Shown here in pieces: positions 1 to 7,571 of a stretch of DNA of 64,000 nt. Location: assembly GCF_002927275.1 (NCBI RefSeq), contig NZ_PRKW01000004.1, forward strand, positions 124,001 to 188,000. The letters run 5' to 3'. Both the position numbers and the translations under genes were made by a program. Position 1 is the stretch's first letter. Every line of letters begins with the position of its first letter. The notes beneath the pieces were generated by a model that saw nothing but the letters and a program-made list of their open reading frames with translations, searched no databases and was not told where the DNA came from. Source of the stretch: Arthrobacter pityocampae (GTDB lineage: Bacteria; Actinomycetota; Actinomycetes; Actinomycetales; Micrococcaceae).

Positions 1-58
1 TGCACGCGGCATACCGCGAGGAGGGTGCCGGAGGTCATGGGCATCATCTTAGGTTCGG

Positions 59-733
59 TCACGGCTCGAAGCGGTACCCCATGCCGCTCTCCGTGACGAA
101 GTAGCGGGGTGCGCCCGGATCCGGCTCGAGCTTCTTGCGCAGCTGCGCCATGTACACACGGAGGTACTGGACGTCCTTCGCATAGGCGGGACCCCAGACG
201 TCCAGGAGCAGTTGCTGCTGGGACACCAGCCGGCCGGGATGACTGATCAGCCGGTCGACGATCTTCCACTCGGTGGGCGTCAGCCGGATGTCGCTCCCGT
301 CTCTGACCACGCGCCGCGCCCCGGCGTCGAGGGTGAAGTCGGGCGTCACGATCACCGGGGCCTCCGCCGCGATCGCCGACCGCCGGGCCGCCACGCGGAG
401 CCGCGCCAGCAGTTCGTCGAGGCCGAAGGGCTTCGTCACGTAGTCGTCGGCGCCGGCGTCGAGGGCGTCCACCTTGTCCTGCGATCCGTGCCGCGCCGAC
501 AGCACGATGATGTGGACCTGCGACCACCCGCGGATCCGCCGGATGACGTCCACGCCGTCGAGGTCCGGCAGTCCCAGGTCCAGCACGATGATGTCCGGGT
601 GGTGCTCGACGGCGGCGGCGAGGGCGGTCTCGCCGTCGACAGCCGTCACGCACTGGAAGCCGTAGGCGCGGAGATTGATCTCGAGGGCACGGAGGAGCTG
701 CGGCTCGTCGTCGACCACCAGCACCCGCGTCAC
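59..733 (-). CDS. KdpE-like OmpR-family response regulator
   Basis: A 224-residue DNA-binding response regulator. The receiver domain (about 1-115) has the acidic pair near D9/D10, the phosphoacceptor D52 in IVLDLGLPD and K101 in the VTKPF motif. A winged-helix OmpR/PhoB output domain follows, ending in the KdpE-like GMGYRF stretch. I start it at GTG 733 because the receiver fold begins there; the same frame stays open upstream only as a shadow of the kinase gene. The start overlaps the kinase stop by 4 nt (GTGA), so the two are translationally coupled. Sequence resembles KdpE, which controls K+ uptake, but no kdpFABC genes are in the window; they could lie beyond the left edge. The real target is unknown. 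Confidence 0.9.
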   Translation of the reverse strand: MTRVLVVDDEPQLLRALEINLRAYGFQCVTAVDGETALAAAVEHHPDIIVLDLGLPDLDGVDVIRRIRGWSQVHIIVLSARHGSQDKVDALDAGADDYVTKPFGLDELLARLRVAARRSAIAAEAPVIVTPDFTLDAGARRVVRDGSDIRLTPTEWKIVDRLISHPGRLVSQQQLLLDVWGPAYAKDVQYLRVYMAQLRKKLEPDPGAPRYFVTESGMGYRFEP

Positions 734-2319
734 AGCTCCGCCGCTCCCGTCGAGATGGGCAGGCGGATCACGAGCGTGAGGCCGCCGCCCGGCGTCTGCT
801 CGGCGTCGAGCACCCCGCCCATCACCTCCGTGAAGCCCTTCGCCACCGCGAGCCCGAGCCCCACGCCGGCCCCCGACGGCGCGTCGTCGAGACGCTGGAA
901 CGGCCGGAACATGGCGGTGACGTCCTCCCGCGACACCCCGCGCCCGTGGTCGATCACGCGCAGCTCGCTGGCGGGGAAGCCGTTGATGAGCGCCTTGCCC
1001 GTCCCGCCGACGGACGCCGTCACCTCGATGGACGATCCAGGTGCGTACTTCACCGCGTTCTCCACGATGTTCGCGAGGACGCGCTCCAGCAGCACCGGAT
1101 CCGCCTCGATCGCCGGGAGGTTCGGCGGGATGGCGACGTGCACGCGGTCCGCGGGGATGTTCACGAGGGCGGGCCCGACGACGTCGACCCACCGGAGCGG
1201 ACGCAGCAGCGCGTTCACCGCATCGCCCGTGATCCGCGACATGTCGAGGAGGTTGTTGACGAGCGCGTCCAGCCTGTCCGAGGAGTCCTCGATCGTCTCG
1301 AGCAGCTCGTCCTCCTCCTCGCGGGAGAAGTTCATCTCGGAATGACGGAGACTGCTGACCGCCAGCTTGATGCCGGCCAGGGGCGTGCGGAGATCGTGGG
1401 ACACCGACCGCAGGATCGCCGTGCGCATCACGTTCCCTTCGACCAGCCGCCGGTTGGTGCGCGTGCTCCGGACCAGTTCCTGCCGCTGGAGCATGGACCG
1501 GAGCTGTCCGGCGAATGCCGTCAGGAGGCCCCGCTCACGGGCCGACAACTGGTGTCCGTAGAGGGCTAGGGTGACATCGCCGTCCAGCGGCTCGAGGGTG
1601 GTCGCCGCCTCGGGCGTCCACGGGTCCGCGCCGTCGCGCCGGGCCGCATCGTGTCCCTCCCGCATCGTGTCAAGCCGGTCCGATGTCGTGCCGCGCCGGT
1701 CCGTCCCGACGCCGGGCGTGTCGCGCACCGCCAGCGCCGTCCGCTCCACGCCGAGACCCGCCGTGAGCTCATGGTCCGGGTGCTGATCCCCCGTGTCGGT
1801 GGGACCTGCGGTGCGACCGAAGAGGGCGACGGCGTCGACGTCGAACTGGGTCTGGACGTGCCGCAGGAAGCCCTGCAGTGTGTCCTCCTCCGCGAGCGCG
1901 CCGCGGGCCAACGCCCCGAGCAGCGCTGCTTCCTGCTGCGCCAGTGCGGCGTCGCGGGAGCGCTGCGCCGACAGTCCGACCACGAGGGACACGGTCACCG
2001 CGACGGCGATGAAGATCAGCACCGTGGCGATGTTCTCGGCATCGGAGATCTCGAGCGACCCGAACGGCTCGGTGGACGTGTAGTTCAGGATGATGGTGCT
2101 CCACAGCGCACCCAGGAGGGCCGGCCAGAGGCCACCGATCAGGGCGACGGCGATCACGCAGGCGAGCTGGAACAGGACGTCGACCGCCAGCAGTGAACCG
2201 CCCACTCGGAAGACGGCCGCCTCGAGCAGCGGGGGCAGGATCAGCGCGACGGCGCAGGCGACCGCGACGCGCAGCCGCCCGACGGGAGCCGCGAGAGTGC
2301 GCCGCGCCGCCGGTGCCAT
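730..2319 (-). CDS. Short KdpD-like sensor histidine kinase (DUF4118 type)
   Basis: A 529-residue membrane sensor kinase. Residues about 17-118 form four membrane segments of the KdpD/DUF4118 type, followed by a GAF-like region (about 145-275), then HisKA with the phosphorylated H308 (SVSHDLRTPL) and an HATPase with N420 and later glycine boxes. Full KdpD proteins carry about 350-400 additional N-terminal residues (Kdp_N plus UspA domains); these are absent here. The ATG overlaps the stop of the upstream GT87 gene as TGATG, and its own stop overlaps the regulator, so the three genes form one operon. Lacking the usual N-terminal domain and being tied to a glycosyltransferase, it probably senses something other than, or in addition to, K+ supply; that is inference. 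Confidence 0.88.
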   Translation of the reverse strand: MAPAARRTLAAPVGRLRVAVACAVALILPPLLEAAVFRVGGSLLAVDVLFQLACVIAVALIGGLWPALLGALWSTIILNYTSTEPFGSLEISDAENIATVLIFIAVAVTVSLVVGLSAQRSRDAALAQQEAALLGALARGALAEEDTLQGFLRHVQTQFDVDAVALFGRTAGPTDTGDQHPDHELTAGLGVERTALAVRDTPGVGTDRRGTTSDRLDTMREGHDAARRDGADPWTPEAATTLEPLDGDVTLALYGHQLSARERGLLTAFAGQLRSMLQRQELVRSTRTNRRLVEGNVMRTAILRSVSHDLRTPLAGIKLAVSSLRHSEMNFSREEEDELLETIEDSSDRLDALVNNLLDMSRITGDAVNALLRPLRWVDVVGPALVNIPADRVHVAIPPNLPAIEADPVLLERVLANIVENAVKYAPGSSIEVTASVGGTGKALINGFPASELRVIDHGRGVSREDVTAMFRPFQRLDDAPSGAGVGLGLAVAKGFTEVMGGVLDAEQTPGGGLTLVIRLPISTGAAEL

Positions 2320-3722
2320 CAGCGGCGGGAGGTGCCGGGGAGGGCGTCGTCGGGAGCAGTCGGGCCGTCCGCTCCGGTTCCCGCACGGTTCGTCCCGGCA
2401 GTGGTGCTGCCGTTCCCGGAGCTGAGGTGTCCGCGGCCGGCGTGTCCGCCGTCAGCGTGCTCCCCGCGGGGTGCGGGCGCCGGCAGGGCCTGCCGCGTCC
2501 AGGTCAGCAGGACCCAGAACACGGTGATCGCGAGGGCACAGAAGACACCGGCACTGGAGGCCATCAGCCAGCCGGTGGTGAGCTGCGAGTTGAGGTCCTC
2601 CGCCCCGAACAGCAGGCCGATCGTCTTCGGCGAGTAGATGAAGACCAGGAGGGTCACGACGAAGAGGACCGCCGCCGTCGTCCGGTAGGCCGACAGGCCC
2701 TGGGGCAGACCTGCGGCCTGCCCGGCGAGGACAGCGAGGACCACGACGATCCACACCCAGTGGTGCGACCACGAGATCGGCGAGATGAGGAGCATGAGCA
2801 GCGAGGTCATCGCGATGGGCAGGAACCGGTCGCGGTGCTGCTTCGAGACGCGGATGACGTAGGCGGTCGCAGCGACGAGCAGGAGGGAGACGACCAGCCA
2901 CGGGACGGTGGAGGGGAAGTCGGGACCCAGGAAGTGGAGGATGGCCCCGCGGACCGAGAGGTTGTCCACATACCCCTCGCCGCCGATGCGCCCGGTGTCC
3001 CGCAGCATCTGCAGCCAGTAGGTCAGGGATTCGCCCGGGAGGAGGAGGAAGCCGACGGCGATGGTGCCGAAGAAGCCGCCCGCCATGGCGAACAGCTGCT
3101 TCCACTCGCCGCGGACGAGGAAGTACAGGCCGAAGACCAGAGGTGTCAGTTTGATGCCGGCGGCGATACCGGTGAGCAGGCCCGTCGGCATCCGGCGGTG
3201 CGGCCCGGAGAGGAGGTCGACGGCGATCATGGCGAAGAGCACGATGTTGACCTGCGAGAACGCCATGGTCTCCCGCCAGGGACCGAGCAGGCACACGAGG
3301 CCGGTCCCGGCGATCGCGAGCGGCAGCGCGATCGGGTGACGGAGCACGTCGCGGACGGCGGAGAAACCGCCGAGGTAGCGGGTGATGAGCAGCGACGTCG
3401 CACCCGCGATCGCGACGGACAGCGCGACGAAGAGTGCGGCCCCCGTCTCCGCGCTCACCAGCGTCAGCACGGTGAAGGCGAGCGCGGCGAACGGCGGATA
3501 GGTGAACAGCAGGGAGCCCTCGCCCTCACCGAAGGAGCGCGAGTACAGCGAGCCGTCGGCGTCGACCACGGACTGCCCGCCCATGCGGTACACCCTGAAG
3601 TCGAGGCCGATGAAGTCCGCCCAGGCGAACGCCCAGGCCGCCAGGGCCCCGGCCACCACCACTGCGGCCACCAGGGCCAGCGCCCGGGTCCTCGCCGTCG
3701 TCGGAGCACTGCGCCGGCTCAT
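2319..3722 (-). CDS. GT87-family polyprenyl-phosphate mannosyltransferase-like membrane protein
   Basis: A polytopic membrane protein of 467 residues with about ten hydrophobic segments. It shows the GT87/DUF2029 signature: an extracytoplasmic acidic DFRVY motif just after the first helix, an FTYPP motif, and a GIAAGIKLTPL segment. Members use polyprenyl-phosphate-mannose to mannosylate lipoglycans such as lipomannan and lipoarabinomannan in Actinobacteria. The start is ATG 3722, preceded by AAGGGAG at good spacing. An in-frame ATG at 3782 is rejected because a -10 box TACACT (3785-3790, minus) lies immediately upstream of it. The hydrophilic, Gly/Ser/Thr-rich C-terminus ends in TGA overlapping the kinase ATG. 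Substrate is inferred from family only. Confidence 0.85.
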   Translation of the reverse strand: MSRRSAPTTARTRALALVAAVVVAGALAAWAFAWADFIGLDFRVYRMGGQSVVDADGSLYSRSFGEGEGSLLFTYPPFAALAFTVLTLVSAETGAALFVALSVAIAGATSLLITRYLGGFSAVRDVLRHPIALPLAIAGTGLVCLLGPWRETMAFSQVNIVLFAMIAVDLLSGPHRRMPTGLLTGIAAGIKLTPLVFGLYFLVRGEWKQLFAMAGGFFGTIAVGFLLLPGESLTYWLQMLRDTGRIGGEGYVDNLSVRGAILHFLGPDFPSTVPWLVVSLLLVAATAYVIRVSKQHRDRFLPIAMTSLLMLLISPISWSHHWVWIVVVLAVLAGQAAGLPQGLSAYRTTAAVLFVVTLLVFIYSPKTIGLLFGAEDLNSQLTTGWLMASSAGVFCALAITVFWVLLTWTRQALPAPAPRGEHADGGHAGRGHLSSGNGSTTAGTNRAGTGADGPTAPDDALPGTSRR

Positions 3723-3866
3723 GCTTCTCCCTTCGGGGATCGGGTGCTGGAACCGGTCCGGGAAGCCCGGCGAACGGCTCATCCAGTGTAGGCACGCCCC
3801 GGCCGGCCGGCCCGCGTGGCGATATGGTGGAAATCACCCGACCCCCTGTGAAAGGTCTCACTCCAG

Positions 3867-5054
3867 ATGTCGTACTCCAGCGGAACCACCGCCATCACGA
3901 ACGCGCACGTCGTCCCGATCGACGGCGATCCCTTCGACGGCACCGTCGTCGTCGAGGACGGACGGATCACGGCCCTCGGGGCGTCCGTCTCCGTGCCCGA
4001 CGGCGCGACCGTCGTCGACGCCGCGGGGAAGTGGCTGCTGCCCGGCTTCGTCGACGCCCACGTGCACCTCGGGACGCACGAGGAGGGCGAGGGTCCCGCC
4101 GGCGACGACACGAACGAGATGACGAACCCGAACACCGCCGGCGTCCGCGCCATCGACGCGATCAACCCCTTCGACCCGGGGTTCGACGACGCCCTCGCGG
4201 GCGGCGTGACCACCGTGAACGTCAACCCGGGGTCCGGCAACCCGATCGGCGGGCTCGCCGTCGCCCTCCACACGCATGGCCGGTACCTCGAGGAGATGGT
4301 GCTGCGCTCCCCCAGCGGCCTCAAGTCGGCGCTCGGCGAGAACCCGAAGCGCGTGTACGGGGGCAAGGACAAGACGCCGTCGACGCGCCTCGGCACCGCA
4401 CTCGTGATCCGTGAGGCGTTCATGAAGGCCCAGAACTACATGGGCAAGGCCGATGAGAACGCACGCGACCCGCACCTCGAGGCGCTGGCCATGGTGCTGC
4501 GCCGTGAGATCCCCTGGCGCCAGCACGCACACCGCGCCGACGACATCGCCACCGCGATCCGGATCGCGGACGAGTTCGGGTACGACCTCGTCCTGGACCA
4601 CGGCACCGAGGCGCACCTGCTCGGCGACGTCCTGGCCGAGCGCGGGACCCCCGTGCTGATCGGGCCCCTCTTCACCACGAAGTCCAAGGTGGAACTGCGG
4701 GGCCGGTCGATCGCCAACCCGGGCAAACTCGCGAAGGCCGGCGTCGAGATCTCGATCATCACCGACCACCCGGTCATCCCGATCAACTTCCTCGTCCACC
4801 AGGCCACGCTGGCCATCAAGGAGGGCCTCGACCGCGAGACGGCGCTGCGCTCCATCACGATCAACCCGGCGAAGGTCCTCGGGCTGGCCGACCGTCTCGG
4901 CTCGCTCGCCGTCGGCAAGGACGCGGACCTCGTGCTGTGGAGCGGTGACCCGCTCGACGTCATGCAGCGCGCCCTGCAGGTCTGGATCGGTGGCACGGAG
5001 GTCTACTCCTACGACACCGACGCGCGTACCGGCACCGTCGCCCCGCGGGTCTAG
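3867..5054 (+). CDS. Metal-dependent amidohydrolase (imidazolonepropionase-like)
   Basis: A 395-residue protein of the amidohydrolase superfamily. A small beta-sandwich part brackets a TIM-barrel. Metal-site residues visible are H65/H67 (DAHVHLG), H220/H222 (RQHAHRADD), H245/H250 (LDHGTEAH) and D300 (IITDHP). Order and length match the imidazolonepropionase-related subgroup found widely in bacteria as a putative cytoplasmic hydrolase. The C-terminal KDADLVLW segment is the usual return to the sandwich domain. It is divergent from the GT87 operon; a -10 candidate TATGGT is at 3823-3828. The next gene starts 8 bases downstream and is probably co-transcribed. No histidine-utilisation genes are nearby, so the substrate cannot be assigned. 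Confidence 0.88.
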   Translation: MSYSSGTTAITNAHVVPIDGDPFDGTVVVEDGRITALGASVSVPDGATVVDAAGKWLLPGFVDAHVHLGTHEEGEGPAGDDTNEMTNPNTAGVRAIDAINPFDPGFDDALAGGVTTVNVNPGSGNPIGGLAVALHTHGRYLEEMVLRSPSGLKSALGENPKRVYGGKDKTPSTRLGTALVIREAFMKAQNYMGKADENARDPHLEALAMVLRREIPWRQHAHRADDIATAIRIADEFGYDLVLDHGTEAHLLGDVLAERGTPVLIGPLFTTKSKVELRGRSIANPGKLAKAGVEISIITDHPVIPINFLVHQATLAIKEGLDRETALRSITINPAKVLGLADRLGSLAVGKDADLVLWSGDPLDVMQRALQVWIGGTEVYSYDTDARTGTVAPRV

Positions 5055-5062
5055 GACGTCCC

Positions 5063-5479
5063 ATGGCGAAGCCCCTGCCGCCGCGGCCGTTCACCCTGCG
5101 GGCCGCCGTCGTGCTGTGGCTCGTGATCGCGGTCCTGCTGCTCGTCGCCGCCGGCACCTTCATCACGTCGGCCGCGGTTCAGGATCTCGACCGCGCAGGC
5201 TTCATCGGTCTCGGCGCGCTCTTCGGGGCACTCGCCGTCCTGCAGCTGCTCCTCCTGCTCCCGTTGCGCCGGGGCAGGAGGAGCGCCCGCGAGCTGCTGA
5301 GCACCATCGGGATCATCGCGGGCGTGCCGATCGTGGTCCGTGGGACACCGGGGCTGTCGCTGATCGCGGGGGCGATGCTCGTCGCCGTCCTGCTCATGTG
5401 GCTGCCGCAGACCAGTGACTACTTCCAGCTGACACAGCCGAAGGCGAAGAAGCGCCTCCGGCTGCCGGGGTCGCGGTAG
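5063..5479 (+). CDS. Small membrane protein of unknown function
   Basis: A 138-residue protein with three to four hydrophobic segments (about 12-32, 45-68, 82-96, 98-114) and a basic C-terminal tail (KAKKRL). I recognise no enzyme or transporter motif. It begins 8 bases after the amidohydrolase stop, so the two probably share a transcript. The basic tail is likely cytoplasmic. It looks like the short hypothetical membrane proteins common in Arthrobacter; function is unknown. Confidence 0.75.
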   Translation: MAKPLPPRPFTLRAAVVLWLVIAVLLLVAAGTFITSAAVQDLDRAGFIGLGALFGALAVLQLLLLLPLRRGRRSARELLSTIGIIAGVPIVVRGTPGLSLIAGAMLVAVLLMWLPQTSDYFQLTQPKAKKRLRLPGSR

Positions 5480-5574
5480 CCCGAGCCCGGCGGCGTCTTC
5501 CCCGAGCCCGCGCCCGCCGCGGCGGCCCGGGCCCGTGGCTCCGTTCCCCCGGCTCTGCGCCCCCGCCGCGGCGG

Positions 5575-5610
5575 CCCACCCCTGAAGGACCCACCCCTGA
5601 AGGACCCACC
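5575..5610. repeat. 15-bp tandem repeat, two copies plus partial
   Basis: The unit CCCACCCCTGAAGGA occurs at 5575-5589 and 5590-5604 and is followed by a partial CCCACC. It lies in the roughly 300-base gene-free stretch 5480-5779, whose other content is the promoter and leader of the phosphoglycerol transferase gene. Probably replication slippage in a GC-rich spacer. Confidence 0.8.
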
Positions 5611-5662
5611 TCCGGGGGCTCACACGAAGCTGGGAAAACCGGGTGAACGGTCCGCGTCTGAC

Positions 5663-5693
5663 GGGTGAACCGTTGTCGAACGGGTAGCGTGTC
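5663..5693 (+). promoter_or_regulatory. ECF-sigma-like promoter, copy 1
   Basis: A GTGAACC-type -35 (GAACC at 5667-5671) is followed after 16 bases by CGTGTC (5688-5693). The same elements at the same spacing lie upstream of the downstream paralogue, with the intervening GAACGGGTA also kept. The GAAC-N16-CGT layout fits ECF (stress-type) sigma factor promoters. The sigma factor is not in the window. The conserved leader continues to about 5770. Confidence 0.6.
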
Positions 5694-5779
5694 GACATCA
5701 GGATTTTCAGGCTTTATGAGCGGGTGCATTGTCGAGGGTGCACGACGAACACGCGGTCATCTGGATCGCGAGGTACCGC

Positions 5780-7339
5780 ATGTCCGACCGCATTCCCCAC
5801 ATGACCCGACGGGTCGGGGTGATGGTGGGACGTGTGCTGCTCTACGTCCTGCTGTGGGCGGGGCTCGTGCTGCTCGTCGCCGCCACGGGGATCCGTTTCC
5901 TCTGGGGTGAGATCTCCGTCAACCAGATGATCCTCAACCTCGTCTCCGTGGAGACCGACGGCGGTGGCGGGCCACTCGTCTGGATGGGCATCCTGGGCCT
6001 CGGAGTCCTCCCCGTCCTCATCACCGTCGGCATCGCGCTGTGGCAGCATTCCCGACGAAACAGGCGCCTCCACCGGGATGAAGGCATACGGCGCCCGCCG
6101 TGGGTGACACGCACCGTCTCCACGGCCCTGGTTGCCACGGTGGTCCTCGGAGGCACCACCGCCTTCAGCAGCGCCGTGGGAATGGGCGACTACATCAAGG
6201 CGGCGAACTCCGAGTACGACCTCGGCCGGTATCACGTGGAGCCGGTCGTCACCGGTGACGAGCAGAAGCGCAACCTGGTGCTGATCTACCTGGAATCGGG
6301 CGAAGCCACCCTCGCCGACGGCCAGCTCTTCGAGAAGGACGCCTTCGCTTCGTTGAAGGACGCCACGCAGGAGTCGGACGGATGGCAGAGCATCGACGAT
6401 CTCCAGCAGTACAGAGGTGGTGGGTGGACCATGGCCGGACTCGTCTCGACCCAGTGCGGAATCCCGCTGAAGGGCGGCGCCCCCACGGCGAGCAGCGACT
6501 CCCTCAACGACCTCGGCGACGACGTCGCCACCTACCTGGGCGGGACCACCTGCCTCGGCGACGTCCTGGCGGAGCACGGGTACACCAGCACGTTCCTCGG
6601 CGGCGCCAATGCCTCCTTCGCGGCGAAGGAGACGTTCCTGCGCGACCATGGCTACTCCGAGGTGAAGGATCTCGCCCACTGGCGCGCCGCCGGCGAACCC
6701 GCGACGAGCTTCCGCAGCGATTGGGGTCTGAGCGACCAGCGACTCCTGGCCCACGCACGGGACGAGATCGACGCCCTGCATGCTGACGCGGAGGCGACCG
6801 GCACCCCGTTCAACCTGTCCATCCTCACGCTGGACACCCACGAGCCCGTACACGTCCACGACTACTGCCCGGTGGACACGGCGAACGAGCTCACCTCCGT
6901 GTTCTCCTGCTCCATGACCGAGGTGGCCGGGTTCGTCGACCACATGGAGGAGAAGGGTTACCTGGACGACACCGCCGTGGTGATCATGGGGGACCACCTC
7001 AAGCACATGAATGCGAACGACCAGTTCCACGAACAACTGGACCACCACCCCAACCGCACCATCTTCAACCGGCTCTGGATCCCCGGCAGCACCGTCGATG
7101 GCAGCAACGGCGCGCTCCGCGCCGGCGGGGACCAGCTGAACCTGTACCCGACCCTCCTCGAAGCCGCCGGACTGACCCTGAAGGACCGGCAGGCAGGGCT
7201 CGGGGTGTCCGCCTTCGCCCCGGAGATCCCGGCCGGCTCGGCACAGGCCATGGACCCCGGCCCCTATGCGGAGCTGCTGGACTCGCGCTCCGCGGACTTC
7301 TACGCGGAGGCCTGGACCGACACGGAGCCTGTCCCGTAG
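5780..7339 (+). CDS. OpgB/LtaS-family phosphoglycerol transferase, copy 1
   Basis: A 519-residue membrane-anchored sulfatase-fold enzyme. Three membrane segments (about 17-37, 65-87, 113-135) precede an extracellular catalytic domain that matches Escherichia coli phosphoglycerol transferase I (OpgB/MdoB) motif by motif: LIYLESGE (E172), a Thr in GGWTMAG (T217, the likely nucleophile) with TQCGIPL, CLGDVL, LGGANASFA, TLDTHEP and MGDHLK. Such enzymes move glycerol phosphate from phosphatidylglycerol to surface glycans or teichoic acid-like polymers. The start is ATG 5780, with GAGG upstream, aligning with the paralogue; the open frame back to TTG 5729 falls in the conserved leader, which is read in another frame in copy 2. 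Acceptor polymer unknown. Confidence 0.88.
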   Translation: MSDRIPHMTRRVGVMVGRVLLYVLLWAGLVLLVAATGIRFLWGEISVNQMILNLVSVETDGGGGPLVWMGILGLGVLPVLITVGIALWQHSRRNRRLHRDEGIRRPPWVTRTVSTALVATVVLGGTTAFSSAVGMGDYIKAANSEYDLGRYHVEPVVTGDEQKRNLVLIYLESGEATLADGQLFEKDAFASLKDATQESDGWQSIDDLQQYRGGGWTMAGLVSTQCGIPLKGGAPTASSDSLNDLGDDVATYLGGTTCLGDVLAEHGYTSTFLGGANASFAAKETFLRDHGYSEVKDLAHWRAAGEPATSFRSDWGLSDQRLLAHARDEIDALHADAEATGTPFNLSILTLDTHEPVHVHDYCPVDTANELTSVFSCSMTEVAGFVDHMEEKGYLDDTAVVIMGDHLKHMNANDQFHEQLDHHPNRTIFNRLWIPGSTVDGSNGALRAGGDQLNLYPTLLEAAGLTLKDRQAGLGVSAFAPEIPAGSAQAMDPGPYAELLDSRSADFYAEAWTDTEPVP

Positions 7340-7394
7340 GACGCACGGAGGCGGCGCCTGTCCCGTAGGACGCACGGAGGCGGCGCCTGTCCGG
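7328..7394. repeat. 29-bp tandem repeat spanning the stop codon of copy 1
   Basis: Two exact 29-bp units (7328-7356 and 7357-7385) plus nine bases of a third. Each begins CCTGTCCCGTAGGACG, so the first unit includes the TAG stop of the phosphoglycerol transferase gene. Slippage here would not alter the protein, because the first copy already terminates it. Confidence 0.9.
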
Positions 7395-7471
7395 GATCTC
7401 CGAGCCGGACCAACACCCGCGGAAGGACCGTCCTGATCATCGGGACACGTGGTGAACGCGCCGTGGCCGGT

Positions 7472-7502
7472 GGGTAAACCGTAAATGAACGGGTACCGTG
7501 TC
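7472..7502 (+). promoter_or_regulatory. ECF-sigma-like promoter, copy 2
   Basis: GTAAACC (AAACC at 7476-7480), then 16 bases, then CGTGTC (7497-7502), matching the promoter of copy 1. The block GAACGGGTA between the boxes is also shared, as is the leader segment around GCATTGTC further downstream (7533-7541). Both paralogues are therefore probably induced by the same envelope-stress-type sigma factor. Confidence 0.6.
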
Positions 7503-7571
7503 TGTACTACTCGATTTCACGCCCCGCGATGGGCGCATTGTCAAGGTGTACGGCGAGAACGGACATCTGGA

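Noticed and set aside
59-1192. Longer start for the response regulator
   Set aside because: The added 153 residues are Arg/Gly/Ala-rich shadow of the kinase, while GTG 733 gives a normal receiver start and a GTGA overlap.
730-2319. Broken kdpD pseudogene
   Set aside because: The start overlaps the preceding stop precisely and all membrane and kinase motifs are intact, so it is a short intact form rather than decay.
2193-3791. A 532-residue plus-strand frame opposite the GT87 gene
   Set aside because: Arg/Glu/Gln/Gly-rich composition typical of the antisense of a membrane protein; the minus strand has a clean GT87 signature.
5729-5779. TTG start for phosphoglycerol transferase copy 1
   Set aside because: The bases belong to a leader conserved with copy 2, where the same TTG is out of frame.
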